From Fimenecus sp051881435 (GTDB taxonomy: Bacteria; Bacillota; Clostridia; Oscillospirales; Acutalibacteraceae): a stretch of DNA of 64,000 nt. Position 1 is the stretch's first letter. Each line of letters begins with the position of its first letter. Made by a program: the position numbers and the translations under genes. This document shows positions 14,857 through 23,851 of this stretch, piece by piece. The stretch is taken from NCBI GenBank assembly GCA_051881435.1, contig JBJEPW010000004.1:1-64000 (forward strand), written 5' to 3'. The notes beneath the pieces are model-generated. The model did not search any database. It was not told where the DNA came from and saw only the letters and a program-made list of their open reading frames with translations.

Positions 14857-16365
14857 TTAATGCTCAATCCAATCGCGGGAGCGCTCAACGGCGCGAAGCC
14901 AGCCCTTATACAGTCTGTCACGCTCGTCTATAATCATTTTCGGCTCAAAGACCTTATCCACCTTGCGGATTTTGCTTATTTCATCGGTGCTTTTCCAAAA
15001 TCCCACGGCAAGTCCCGCAAGATATGCCGCGCCGATTGCCGTTGTTTCAACCATCTGAGGACGGTTAACGCTTGTTCTTATTAAATCCGCCTGAATTTGC
15101 ATCATAATATTGCTCACGGACGCGCCGCCGTCAACACGAAGCTCCGAAAGCTCAATATGGGAATCCTGCATCATGGCTTCGAGCAAATCCGTCATCTGAT
15201 ACGCGATGGCTTCAAGCACACTTCTTGCAATATGCTCGCTCTTTACGCCCCGTGTAAGCCCAACAATGGTACCGCGCGCATACATATCCCAATAGGGAGC
15301 GCCAAGACCTGTAAAGGCGGGGACAAAATATATTCCGTTTGCATCGTTTACGCTTTCCGCCAGCTCATCACAGCGGCGGGCGGAGTCGATAAGATGCAAA
15401 TCGTCGCGGAGCCATTTTATAACGGAGCCTGCGTTAAATGCCGAGCCTTCAATGGCATAAGTCACCTTGCCGTTAAGCCCCCATGCAACACCTGTTACAA
15501 GATTATTTTCAGATTGTACTCTCTTTTCGCCTGTATTCATAAGCAGGAAACAGCCTGTGCCGTATGTATTCTTTGCCTGACCGCTCTCAAAACAGCCCTG
15601 ACCGAAAAGCGCCGCAGGCTGGTCGCCGATAGCACCCGAAATGGGCACACCTGCCAAATCCTCAATACCCATTACGCCTGCCGCCACGGTACCGTAAATC
15701 TCGCTTGACGGTACGCACTTTGGAAGCATTGCCATGGGTACGCCCAATTTTTCGCAAAGGTATTCGTCCCAGCAAAGCTTGTCAACATCGAAAAGCATGG
15801 TTCTCGAAGCGTTGGAATAATCGGTAATATGAACCTTGCCTCCTGTTAAATTCCATATAAGCCATGTTTCAACCGTACCGAAAAGAAGCTGTCCTTTTTC
15901 GGCAAGCTCTCTTGCGCCCTTAACGCGATCAAGTATCCACTTTATTTTAGTTGCGGAAAAATATGCGTCCACCACAAGTCCTGTGTGGTCTTTAATATAC
16001 TGTGTAAGCTCTTTATCCGCCTTGATTTTCTCGCAGGTGTCCGCCGTTCTGCGGCACTGCCACACAATGGCGTTATATATGGGTTTCCCCGTTGCTTTAT
16101 CCCATATTATTGTGGTTTCGCGCTGATTTGTTATACCTATTGCGGCTATTTCCTCGGCAGTTGCTCCGCTTTTTGCCACAACCTCCATTACGGATTGAAG
16201 CTGTGAAAACAGTATCTCCATAGGGTTGTGCTCCACCCAGCCCGCTTTGGGATAAATCTGCGTAAATTCATGCTGTGCCTTTGCACAGATATTTCCCTTT
16301 TTGTCAAAAAGTATTGCGCGGGAGCTGGTTGTGCCCTGGTCGAGAGCCATAACATACTTTTTCAT
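14857..16365 (-). CDS. glpK: Glycerol kinase
   Basis: A 502-residue FGGY-family kinase phosphorylating glycerol to sn-glycerol-3-phosphate. It opens with A-L-D-Q-G-T-T-S-S-R (phosphate-binding loop), has W-V-E-H-N-P near 48, and G-L-G-A-P-Y-W near 355. Length and motifs are full-size and intact. AGAGGTG precedes the ATG. No glycerol facilitator or glycerol-phosphate dehydrogenase gene is visible next to it. A glycerophosphodiester phosphodiesterase at 25756 could supply glycerol phosphate. Confidence 0.96.
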   Translation of the reverse strand: MKKYVMALDQGTTSSRAILFDKKGNICAKAQHEFTQIYPKAGWVEHNPMEILFSQLQSVMEVVAKSGATAEEIAAIGITNQRETTIIWDKATGKPIYNAIVWQCRRTADTCEKIKADKELTQYIKDHTGLVVDAYFSATKIKWILDRVKGARELAEKGQLLFGTVETWLIWNLTGGKVHITDYSNASRTMLFDVDKLCWDEYLCEKLGVPMAMLPKCVPSSEIYGTVAAGVMGIEDLAGVPISGAIGDQPAALFGQGCFESGQAKNTYGTGCFLLMNTGEKRVQSENNLVTGVAWGLNGKVTYAIEGSAFNAGSVIKWLRDDLHLIDSARRCDELAESVNDANGIYFVPAFTGLGAPYWDMYARGTIVGLTRGVKSEHIARSVLEAIAYQMTDLLEAMMQDSHIELSELRVDGGASVSNIMMQIQADLIRTSVNRPQMVETTAIGAAYLAGLAVGFWKSTDEISKIRKVDKVFEPKMIIDERDRLYKGWLRAVERSRDWIEH

Positions 16366-16415
16366 AATATAACACCTCTGTACTAAATAGATTGTTTTTA
16401 ACTATTCCCTATTTT

Positions 16416-17984
16416 TTAGTTATTTTTTAACTTTCGGACTTTTGCATCGTCCAAAAGATTGTGTATCCCCTGCCAATGCAACGCCCTTCTTTTAAACCAA
16501 ATTGAGGAAATATGCTTGTATACAAAGGAGGGACACGCCGTTTTCAGCTTTGCATAATTCACATCGTAAACATCAAGGAGCTTGTAATAATCCTCCGACT
16601 TGTGCAGGAATGTGGTAAATGACGGATAGCCCTTTTCCGCCCAGCCTGCCTCTGCAATCGCGCCAAGGCGGGGGAACGCAAGAAATTCAAGCTTCTTTAT
16701 ATCAGGTACATATTCCGTCCACATACAGCCCTCAACACCCCATGTTTCGCTGTCGTCATCGGTGAGGGCGCCGTCAGAATTACAAACCTTTTTCAATGTG
16801 TTCCAACCGTAAGGAAAATCAAGGTAATACGGATAAGCATTCGTGTTTATCATTTTTCTGCCACGGTTCATCTCGCCTTTCAGCTGTTCGTTCCCGCCTG
16901 AAACGCCGCACACCGTCCACGCAATATCGGCGGGAAGCTTTTCTGTGTTGCCCGACAAATCGTAATTCCACATAATTGCGGAGTAGCCGTGTTCTTTTAG
17001 ATAATTATTAACTTTTGCCATAAAATACATTTGCAATTCGTTTTCGTCTTTCAAGCCCTTTTCCCGAATTACCCGCTGACAGTCGGGGCAAAGCTTCCAG
17101 CGCATTTTTACGGCTTCGTCGCCGCCTATATGAATAATCTTATCGGGGAAAAGCTCCATAAGCTCGTCAAGCACGCCGGAAACAAATTCATATGTGCTTT
17201 CCTTGCCGGCGCAAAGAATATCGTGCTTAACGCCCCAATGAGTTGCTACATCTAATTCTCTGTTAAAGCAGGAAAGCTCGGGATAACAAGCTATTGCGGC
17301 AACAGAGTGCCCCGGAATGTCAAATTCGGGGATAACCTTAATTTTTCGCTCATGACAGTAAGCGACAATTTCCTTTATGTCCTCTTGTGTATAATATCCC
17401 TCATGGGGCGTGCGGTTAAAATTTGTATGGCTTCTCTTTGAGCCTTTTTCCGTAAGCAGAGGATATTTTTTTATCTCAATGCGCCAGCCCTGGTCTTCGG
17501 TTAAATGCCAATGAAGAACATTTAGCTTATGAAGCGCCATAAGGTCAACAATTCTCTTAACATCGGGGACAGAATAGAAATATCTGCCCGAATCAAGCAT
17601 AAAACCGCGGTAAGAAAATCGGGGATAATCCGTTATTTCCGTATATGGCAGCTTGCCGTTGGTTTGCAACAGCATCTGGCAAAGAGTCTGCATACCGTAA
17701 AACAGCCCTGTTTCGGTTTTGGCATTTACATAAACTCGGCGGTTTTCACATTTTATGGTATAGCCCTCGTCATGCTCAACCGTACTGTCAATTTTAAAAA
17801 CTATTGTTTTTTCTTCGCCTGTATCCTCATGGACACGCACCTTTTTATTAAGGGTTTTGCGTACAAAGGATATGAACATATGAGCAAAAGGGCACGGCGT
17901 AACCGTTGTGCCCGCGTGGAGTGTAAAGCCTTTTCTTTCGCCGTTTGTCAGAATACTGACAGGCTGCGGAATTATATTGTACAT
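16416..17984 (-). CDS. Beta-N-acetylhexosaminidase, GH20
   Basis: A 522-residue glycoside hydrolase removing terminal N-acetylglucosamine or N-acetylgalactosamine. A small N-terminal alpha/beta domain (about 1-115) precedes a GH20 barrel containing G-F-M-L-D-S-G-R, L-H-W-H-L-T-E-D-Q-G-W and the catalytic H-I-G-G-D-E pair near 285-290. No signal peptide is visible, so the enzyme is probably cytoplasmic and acts on imported chitobiose- or mucin-type oligosaccharides. The ATG at 17984 has GGAGG upstream and is preferred over an in-frame ATG at 18029. Confidence 0.9.
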   Translation of the reverse strand: MYNIIPQPVSILTNGERKGFTLHAGTTVTPCPFAHMFISFVRKTLNKKVRVHEDTGEEKTIVFKIDSTVEHDEGYTIKCENRRVYVNAKTETGLFYGMQTLCQMLLQTNGKLPYTEITDYPRFSYRGFMLDSGRYFYSVPDVKRIVDLMALHKLNVLHWHLTEDQGWRIEIKKYPLLTEKGSKRSHTNFNRTPHEGYYTQEDIKEIVAYCHERKIKVIPEFDIPGHSVAAIACYPELSCFNRELDVATHWGVKHDILCAGKESTYEFVSGVLDELMELFPDKIIHIGGDEAVKMRWKLCPDCQRVIREKGLKDENELQMYFMAKVNNYLKEHGYSAIMWNYDLSGNTEKLPADIAWTVCGVSGGNEQLKGEMNRGRKMINTNAYPYYLDFPYGWNTLKKVCNSDGALTDDDSETWGVEGCMWTEYVPDIKKLEFLAFPRLGAIAEAGWAEKGYPSFTTFLHKSEDYYKLLDVYDVNYAKLKTACPSFVYKHISSIWFKRRALHWQGIHNLLDDAKVRKLKNN

Positions 17985-18081
17985 CCTCGTTATCCTCCGG
18001 AGTATAATAACACAAATACATTTTATCATAAAATTTCTCGGACTACAATATATAACGGTATAAAATAGTATATATTTTCTC

Positions 18082-18110
18082 TTGAAATTATGCTCGGAGT
18101 ATAGTATAAT
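18082..18110 (+). promoter_or_regulatory. Promoter of the SRP RNA
   Basis: TTGAAA (18082-18087), 17-bp spacer, consensus TATAAT (18105-18110). The start near 18117 precedes the long outer stem of the SRP RNA. Confidence 0.85.
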
Positions 18111-18127
18111 ACAAAGGTGTAAATACG

Positions 18128-18263
18128 CCTTAATTCAGTCGTGTGCCGTGTGGGTCCTGTGCGGCGGTGCGCTGTGAACCATGTCAGGCGGGGAACCGAG
18201 CAGCATTAAACGGTATGCGCCGGGCGCCACAGTCTGCCTGCACGACACATGACTGAGTTAAGG
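18128..18263 (+). ncRNA. ffs: Signal recognition particle RNA (small bacterial type)
   Basis: The conserved apical part is intact: GTCAGG, then CGG-GGAA-CCG with a GGAA tetraloop, then AGCAGC (18183-18204). The two ends form a long stem: GCCTTAATTCAGTCGTGTG pairs almost continuously with the 18244-18263 strand ending GAGTTAAGGC, and a T-run follows that can serve as terminator. Location immediately upstream of dnaX is the standard Firmicute arrangement. The mature ends probably lie inside this span, near 18141-18246. Confidence 0.9.
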
Positions 18264-18297
18264 CTCTTTTTGAAAAATCTGTCAGGAGGGACAAGCC

Positions 18298-19974
18298 TTG
18301 TACCGTGCGTTTTACAGAAAATACCGCCCGTCAACCTTTACCGATGTTGTGGGGCAGGAGCATATTACAAAAACTCTTGAAAATGCCGTAAAATCGGGCA
18401 AAACGAGCCACGCATATCTTTTCACAGGCTCCCGCGGTACGGGAAAAACCTCCTGCGCGAAAATTCTTGCAAAGGCGGTCAACTGCCTTAATCCCCAAAA
18501 CGGAAACCCCTGCAACGAATGTGAAATCTGCCGCGGAATTGACAGCGGCTCAATCCTTGACATTATTGAAATTGACGCTGCATCGAACAACGGTGTTGAC
18601 AATATCCGTGATTTGCGTGAAGAGGCTAATTTTACCCCTGCCAGCGCAAAATACCGTGTGTATATCATTGACGAGGTTCATATGCTCTCAATCGGTGCTT
18701 TCAATGCGCTTTTGAAAACTCTTGAAGAGCCCCCCGCCCATGTTATTTTTATACTTGCCACCACCGAGGTGCATAAACTCCCCTCAACCATACTTTCACG
18801 CTGTCAGCGTTTTGATTTCAAGCGTATTCCACCCGAGGAAATCGCAGGCAGGCTTAAAGAGGTTGCACAAAAAGAAAGCTTGTGTCTTGCCGATGACGGC
18901 GCAATGCTTATTGCCCGAATTGCCGACGGCGCAATGCGTGACGCGCTCTCCCTTCTTGACCGCTGTTCTTCGTATGACGGTGTTATTGACTCTGCCGCCG
19001 TTGCGGAAAGCGCAGGTCTTGCAGGCAGAGAATATATTTTTGAGCTGTGCGACTGTATAATCCAAAAGGACAGCGCAAAAGCCCTTGAAATCATAAACAG
19101 ACTTTATAACGACTCCTGCGATATGGAGCGACTTTTAACTGAACTGACGAGTCATTTCAGAAATCTTATGGTGTCAAAGGCAGTAAAGAACATTGAAAAT
19201 ATGATTATCTGCTCCGAGGGCGAGCTTAAAACAATCAGAGAGCAAAGCGAGAAAACCACGCTGGCGACAATAATGTCCTGCATTGATGTGCTCACCGACG
19301 CCGCCGCAGATATGAAGCAGGGCGCAAACAGGCGCACCGCCGCAGAGCTTTGCATTATAAGGCTTTGCACACCCTCCCTTGACGCTGATATGAACTCGGT
19401 GCTCCGCAGACTCGCTGAACTTGAAAGCCTTGTGTCATCGGGAAATATTCCGAAAGCCACAGCAAAAGTCAGCGAAACAAAGGTTGAGGAAAAAGCGGCA
19501 AATTCTCCTGCTCAAGAAACGGATAGCAATGAGAATATAAAAGAAAATCCTATCGAAAAAACTGTAACCGCACCTGTTGCAGACGATGAAATCCCTCTGC
19601 CCGAGCCTCCCCCCGAAACAGAGGAGCCCCAAGAGCCCCAAAAATCGGCTGAGGGTACAGTTCCCTTTGACCGTTGGCCCGAGGTGCTTGACAAAATCTT
19701 TTCAAAGGACAAGAGCCTTATCGTTATGCTCACAGGCTCAACGGCATTTGTTCACAACGGCAAATATCTGCTTATAAAGGGTTCTCCCGTGTTGGAAATG
19801 TATCTTAAAACAGGCGACTATTCAAAAATCATAAAAGAAGCCGTCGCTTCGGTGACAGGCAAAAACTATACTCTTGCTGTTTATAACAACAAGCAGGAAA
19901 CCGCACCGAAAAGCCCCTTGTCCGACTTAATTTCAAGGGCAAAAAGCTTAGGTGTAAATATTGAGGAGGAATAA
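18298..19974 (+). CDS. dnaX: DNA polymerase III subunit gamma/tau
   Basis: A 558-residue clamp-loader ATPase. Walker A G-S-R-G-T-G-K-T is at about 44-51, zinc cysteines at about C63, C72, C75 and C78, Walker B D-E-V-H-M near 125, and S-R-C sensor near 170. A Pro/Glu-rich linker (about 390-460) joins a C-terminal tau-like domain. The start is TTG at 18298 behind AGGAGGG, seven bases away. The ybaB gene follows within 3 nt and then recR. No obvious frameshift signal for a short gamma form was identified. Confidence 0.96.
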   Translation: MYRAFYRKYRPSTFTDVVGQEHITKTLENAVKSGKTSHAYLFTGSRGTGKTSCAKILAKAVNCLNPQNGNPCNECEICRGIDSGSILDIIEIDAASNNGVDNIRDLREEANFTPASAKYRVYIIDEVHMLSIGAFNALLKTLEEPPAHVIFILATTEVHKLPSTILSRCQRFDFKRIPPEEIAGRLKEVAQKESLCLADDGAMLIARIADGAMRDALSLLDRCSSYDGVIDSAAVAESAGLAGREYIFELCDCIIQKDSAKALEIINRLYNDSCDMERLLTELTSHFRNLMVSKAVKNIENMIICSEGELKTIREQSEKTTLATIMSCIDVLTDAAADMKQGANRRTAAELCIIRLCTPSLDADMNSVLRRLAELESLVSSGNIPKATAKVSETKVEEKAANSPAQETDSNENIKENPIEKTVTAPVADDEIPLPEPPPETEEPQEPQKSAEGTVPFDRWPEVLDKIFSKDKSLIVMLTGSTAFVHNGKYLLIKGSPVLEMYLKTGDYSKIIKEAVASVTGKNYTLAVYNNKQETAPKSPLSDLISRAKSLGVNIEEE

Positions 19975-19977
19975 AAA

Positions 19978-20313
19978 ATGAAAGCAAGAATACCCAATCA
20001 GGGCGGTCAGGCAAATATGATGAAAAAGCTTCAGCAGATGCAGGACGATATGGCCCGTGTTCAAAAGGAATGTGAAGAGGCAGAATACAGCGCATCATCA
20101 GGCGGCGGAGCTGTTGAGGTTACCGTTAACGGCTCACATCAGCTTGTTTCCGTTAAAATTCAGCCCGATGTAGTTGACCCCGAGGATGTTGAGATGCTTG
20201 AAGATTTGCTTGTTGCTTCCGTTAACGAGGCAATGCGCAAGGCAGACGAAACATTGGAGAGAGAAATGGGCAAAATCACAGGCGAAATGAACATTCCCGG
20301 TCTTGGATTATAA
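19978..20313 (+). CDS. YbaB/EbfC nucleoid-associated protein
   Basis: A 111-residue DNA-binding protein of the YbaB/EbfC family. N-terminal M-M-K-K-L-Q-Q-M-Q-D coiled helix, central G-G-G-A-V-E-V-T-V-N-G beta strand, and a D-P-E-D-V-E-M-L-E-D-L motif. It is located between dnaX and recR as in most bacteria, with a 3-nt gap to dnaX, so it is cotranscribed with both. Confidence 0.95.
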   Translation: MKARIPNQGGQANMMKKLQQMQDDMARVQKECEEAEYSASSGGGAVEVTVNGSHQLVSVKIQPDVVDPEDVEMLEDLLVASVNEAMRKADETLEREMGKITGEMNIPGLGL

Positions 20314-20332
20314 GCTTTGAGGATAAGGCGTT

Positions 20333-20926
20333 ATGGCGATAGTCTCACTTGAAAAGTTGATTGAGGAATTCAGAAAAATGCCCTCTGTCGGTGTAAAATC
20401 GGCGGAGAGAATGGCATATTATATTCTCGGTCTTGATGACGAGAGCACAAAAAGCCTTGTTGACGCCATAAATAACGCCCATGAAAGCATACACACCTGC
20501 AAGGTTTGCTGTAATCTTACGGAGGGTGAAAAATGCGGAATTTGCAATAACCCTAACCGTGACAACTCGGTTATCTGCGTTGTTGAGGACCCCCGTGATG
20601 TTGCGGCGTTTGAAAGGACCCACGAATATAGGGGAGTTTATCATGTGCTCCACGGCGTAATTTCACCCATGAACGGCATAGGCCCCGATAACATAAGAAT
20701 TAAGGAGCTTATCAGCCGTATGGCGGATGATTCCGTCAATGAGGTCATAATGGCGACCAACCCCACGGCGGAGGGCGAGGCAACGGCTATGTATATCGCC
20801 CGTCTTTTAAAGCCAATGGGTATTAAGGTGTCCCGCTTGGCTTACGGCGTCCCCGTTGGCAGTGATTTAGAGTACGCCGACGAAGTAACCCTCACCCGTG
20901 CCCTTGCAGGAAGAAGCTTGTTGTAA
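20333..20926 (+). CDS. recR: Recombination mediator RecR
   Basis: A 197-residue protein that loads RecA at gaps with RecF and RecO. Helix-hairpin-helix P-S-V-G-x-K-S-A-E-R-M near 17-27, zinc finger with C-x-x-C ... C-x-x-C near 57-72, and a TOPRIM domain starting with V-E-D-P-R-D-V near 83. Standard length. Last gene of the dnaX operon; repeats follow rather than a clean terminator. Confidence 0.96.
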   Translation: MAIVSLEKLIEEFRKMPSVGVKSAERMAYYILGLDDESTKSLVDAINNAHESIHTCKVCCNLTEGEKCGICNNPNRDNSVICVVEDPRDVAAFERTHEYRGVYHVLHGVISPMNGIGPDNIRIKELISRMADDSVNEVIMATNPTAEGEATAMYIARLLKPMGIKVSRLAYGVPVGSDLEYADEVTLTRALAGRSLL

Positions 20927-20939
20927 ATAACAAATTAAC

Positions 20940-21441
20940 CTATTCCGCTCCCTCACGGAGGGTGATTCCCCACGGTGTGGGGAAATGTCTGCGAAGCAGA
21001 CAAAGGGGACGGCGCCGTCAGCGCTGTCAGCGAAGCTGACTGAGGGAGTTTTTTTATTCTTTACTCCCTCCGTCTTTTGCTTCGCAAAGCAACCCCTCTG
21101 TCAACTCCGTTGACATCTCCCCTTTCAGGGGAGACAAGGAGTGCGATGGGCTTATGCGGGACAATACGGTAGGGCGGGGGCTTGCTCCCGCCGCAGGGCT
21201 ACCTGTAAATTGACGGCGGGGGCAAGCCCCCGCCCTACCGATGCAATTTGCAACCGTGTAGGGAACGACCGAAGACGCATTCCGCAAAATTACAGCAAAA
21301 TCCACGGTGCAACCAGGCGTCGCGCCCTACAAAACCGCCGTTAATTTCACATAATTTAACGGGCAGATGTGGGCATCTGCCCCTACAACCAAATCCATAA
21401 AACTTTATGTAACCCGTAGGGGACGATGCCCACATCGTCCC
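20940..21441. repeat. Dense repeat block between recR and smpB
   Basis: No gene seen from 20927 to 21458. In order: CTCCCTC/GAGGGTG, CCCCACGGTGTGGGG and GTCTGCGAAGCAGAC arms (20947-21005); GCTGTCAGCGAAGCTGAC with GAGGGAG (21025-21050); an inverted copy (21060-21133); GGTAGGGCGGGGGCTTGC (21169) facing an inverted copy ending CCGCCCTACC (21238); GGTGCAACCAGGCGTCGC with CCTAC (21306-21329); GGGCAGATG-TGGG-CATCTGCCCCTAC (21361-21386); and GTAGGGGACGATG...CATCGTCCC (21416-21441). Confidence 0.75.
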
Positions 21442-21458
21442 GATTTGAGGAAAAAGTC

Positions 21459-21926
21459 ATGGCAGAGAAATCACAAAACACAACAATTGCACAAAACAAA
21501 AAGGCTCTCCATGATTATTTCGTGTTGGAGAGCTTCGAGGCAGGCATTGAGCTCCATGGCACGGAGGTAAAGTCCCTTCGTCAGGGCAAATGCAACCTGA
21601 AAGACGCTTGGTGCAGTATCGTGGACGGCGAAATTTTCGTCAACGGTATGCACATAAGCCCCTATGACCACGGCAATATTTTCAACCGTGACCCCATGCG
21701 CGTGCGTAAACTCTTGATGCATAAAAAAGAGATTATGCGCTTACTCGGCACCACAAAACAACAGGGCTTAACCCTTATCCCCCTGTCTGTATATTTCAAA
21801 AAAGGACGGGCAAAGGTGCAGGTGGGGCTTTGTAAAGGTAAAAAGCTTTACGATAAACGCGATGTCGCCGCCCAAAAGGAAGCCAACCGCAATATCGAGC
21901 GCGAAATGAAAGAACGGATGAGGTAG
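21459..21926 (+). CDS. smpB: SsrA-binding protein SmpB
   Basis: A 155-residue tmRNA-binding protein required for trans-translation. G-T-E-V-K-S-L-R near 35-42, I-S-P-Y-D-H-G-N-I-F-N region near 66-77, and a basic C-terminal tail E-R-E-M-K-E-R-M-R. ATG 21459 is preferred over an in-frame ATG at 21426 because GAGG lies eight bases upstream and the earlier codon sits inside a repeat hairpin. tmRNA follows at 23257, with one gene between. Confidence 0.96.
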   Translation: MAEKSQNTTIAQNKKALHDYFVLESFEAGIELHGTEVKSLRQGKCNLKDAWCSIVDGEIFVNGMHISPYDHGNIFNRDPMRVRKLLMHKKEIMRLLGTTKQQGLTLIPLSVYFKKGRAKVQVGLCKGKKLYDKRDVAAQKEANRNIEREMKERMR

Positions 21927-21991
21927 GAAAATCCTACAAATCCGAAGGCATTTTTGGGGGACGGTGTTCCGTATAAAAAGAGGAGAAAAAT

Positions 21992-23062
21992 ATGGGGAAT
22001 ATCAAAAAGAAAGACGCAACGGCGTCTATTTTGCGCGTGCTCGCTATGCTGATGATTGTGCTTTGCCACACAATCGAAATGTATCCTATCCCACATGCCC
22101 GAGAATTAGGACCGCTGCTTGCTTTGGGTGTTGAAGTATTTTTACTGATTTCCGGATACCTATACGGTATGAAAAATATTCGGAATACAAAGCAATGGCT
22201 TCTGCGCAGTTACCTGAAAATTTGGCTGCCGATGTTTTTTGTTGCCGTCATGTGGTTTTTTGTTTTCGGAATCAGTAAATATCAAGCAAATCCATGGTAT
22301 GTCGTCAGCAATCTGTTTAATATCCAGGGGCTCGGGTGGATTCATGAAGCCTTAACGCCGCCGCAATGGCACGGAGTTACTTCCTATTGGTTTTTAACCG
22401 TTATTTTTATATGCTATTGCTTGGTTCCGATTCTGCAACGCATCCGCAAAACAATCGTTGCCCATCCGTGGCTGTTCTTTGTCGGTTCGGTTGCGATAAG
22501 TTATCTTGCAGGGCTTGTAAAAATTCGTTTTGCATATTTTTGCGCGTTCATTATCGGTTACACCATCGGCGCATGCCGTCAGGCGGAAAAACCTTTGCTT
22601 TCAGGAAAAATCGGCCGACAGTGCCTTGTTTCTGCCGCTTTTTTCGCCGGAACCGCCGCTTTGTTTATTGTTGCAAACAAAGACTTCCACAGCAGTAATT
22701 TTTATATATTCAGTTCTTGGCCGAATTTAGGGTGCGGGTTAGCGGTTTTCCTGTTTTGCGCCGTTTCTGTTTGCACACAAAAATTCCAACGGCTTACGCA
22801 GAGAATTGTGCAGAACAAAGTATTTTGCTTTGCAGAGAGTATTGCTTTTTCCGTATATTTATTGCATATTCAATTTTTGCAATACGGATTTGACATTTTC
22901 GGACGCATCGAGAATACGGCGCTTGCCACGGTTGCTTTTTGGGGACTTTTAATACTGTCCTCTGCGCTTTTGACTTTTGCGGACACACGAGTACAGGCGT
23001 ATATCGGCAAGTGCATTGAGAAAATAGGGGGAAAACCGCAAAAATCAAAAACAACAGTATGA
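21992..23062 (+). CDS. Acyltransferase-3 family membrane protein
   Basis: A 356-residue polytopic protein of the PF01757 type that O-acylates cell-surface or polysaccharide substrates. The R-V-L-A-M-L-M-I-V-L-C-H motif at about 15-26 carries the expected histidine, followed by about ten hydrophobic segments and a basic C terminus. A GAGGAG site precedes the ATG. It lies between smpB and tmRNA, flanked by repeats on both sides, and no glycan cluster adjoins it. Substrate unknown. Confidence 0.85.
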   Translation: MGNIKKKDATASILRVLAMLMIVLCHTIEMYPIPHARELGPLLALGVEVFLLISGYLYGMKNIRNTKQWLLRSYLKIWLPMFFVAVMWFFVFGISKYQANPWYVVSNLFNIQGLGWIHEALTPPQWHGVTSYWFLTVIFICYCLVPILQRIRKTIVAHPWLFFVGSVAISYLAGLVKIRFAYFCAFIIGYTIGACRQAEKPLLSGKIGRQCLVSAAFFAGTAALFIVANKDFHSSNFYIFSSWPNLGCGLAVFLFCAVSVCTQKFQRLTQRIVQNKVFCFAESIAFSVYLLHIQFLQYGFDIFGRIENTALATVAFWGLLILSSALLTFADTRVQAYIGKCIEKIGGKPQKSKTTV

Positions 23063-23118
23063 TTGACCGCCGACTCGGTGCACTGTGAAAATACACGAAT
23101 ATATAACAATAAGGTTGT

Positions 23119-23195
23119 AGGGGCGATTCACGAATCGCCCGCAAAATTACGGTAAACCTAACTGCACGGTAGGGCGGGTGGCTTGCCCCCGCCGC
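23119..23195. repeat. Two hairpin repeats before tmRNA
   Basis: GTAGGGGCGATTCACGAATCGCCCGC (inverted orientation of the GCGATTC unit) and GGTAGGGCGGGTGGCTTGC...CCGCCGC, just upstream of the tmRNA promoter. Confidence 0.65.
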
Positions 23196-23215
23196 AAATT
23201 TCCACATTTTTCCTC

Positions 23216-23243
23216 TTGCAAAACAGCAAAAATGTGATACAAT
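23216..23243 (+). promoter_or_regulatory. tmRNA promoter
   Basis: TTGCAA (23216-23221), 16-bp spacer, extended TGA-TACAAT (23235-23243). The predicted start lies about 7 nt before the mature 5' end. Confidence 0.8.
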
Positions 23244-23256
23244 AATACTCCCACAT

Positions 23257-23611
23257 GGGGATGAAAGGATTTCGACGGGGATATTGAACCGTGATAAGCG
23301 AGCAGCGGTGGGGTACCGCTTTAAACAGCCTCAGTTTATGAAAATAAACGACAAAGATTCAAAAGTACTTCTCGCTGCTTAATTTGCAGTGAGCATGCCC
23401 CCGAGAGGACCGCGGCTCGGTACGGCGTGTCATTCAGCGGTAAATGTGAACGGGTGAGCGCCCTGTAACCTGTCACACATCAAAGGGCTACCGTGTCTTA
23501 GAGCCTGCCTTTCGGCGTTTTGACAAGGGAATTCTAAAAGAACGGCTACGCTCGTAGAAAGTTGCGGGAATGTGTTTTCGGACGCGGTTTCGATTACCGC
23601 CATCTCCACCA
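23257..23611 (+). ncRNA. ssrA: Transfer-messenger RNA (tmRNA)
   Basis: A 355-nt RNA. The 5' GGGGATG...GGATTTCGACGGGG element pairs as an acceptor stem with CATCTCC before an encoded ACCA end (23608-23611). The tag frame reads ...I-N-D-K-D-S-K-V-L-L-A-A and stops at TAA (23382 region), ending in the small hydrophobic residues expected for proteolysis tags. The resume codon cannot be fixed by eye but is probably the AAA or ATA before AAC-GAC. Pseudoknot-rich sequence and a T-arm-like GTTTCGATTACCGC follow. It works with smpB upstream. Confidence 0.95.
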
Positions 23612-23643
23612 AAGCCCCAAAGGCATCAGTCTTTGGGGCTTTA
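23611..23643 (+). terminator. tmRNA terminator
   Basis: AAAGCCCCAAAG and CTTTGGGGCTTT form a perfect 12-bp stem with an 8-nt loop directly after the encoded CCA. Confidence 0.9.
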
Positions 23644-23733
23644 CTTATTACTTTTTCACTATTCACTCTTCACTAAATTCGCCTTTGAGGCTTTGGAAGT
23701 AATAAGTAATAGTGAAAAGTGAAAAAGTGAAAG
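23644..23733. repeat. AT-rich inverted repeat
   Basis: TACTTATTACTTTTTCACTA at the left and AGTAATAAGTAATAGTGAAA at the right are near-complementary arms of about 30 bp built from GTGAAAA/TTTTCAC units. No coding content. Confidence 0.5.
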
Positions 23734-23810
23734 TTGTATAGTAAAAGTGGACACAAATTACAAAACATAAAATTTCTTTACACAGTTCGACAAATTTTGA
23801 TAGACTATAT

Positions 23811-23833
23811 ATCATAATTATGGTATCATAATT
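23811..23833 (+). promoter_or_regulatory. Candidate autoregulatory operator
   Basis: ATCATAATT occurs twice with a 14-bp period (23811-23819 and 23825-23833), and CATAATTATG (23813-23822) is a palindrome. It lies between a TATATA -10-like box and the XRE start codon, a typical place for self-repression. Confidence 0.4.
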
Positions 23834-23851
23834 TTGTTAGGAGTGATATTT

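Noticed and set aside
15097..15708. 203-residue plus-strand frame opposite glpK
   Set aside because: Antisense to conserved glycerol kinase codons with no ribosome site.
20940..21441. CRISPR-like repeated units
   Set aside because: Units are palindromes of differing sequence without regular spacing or unique equal-length spacers, and no cas genes are present.
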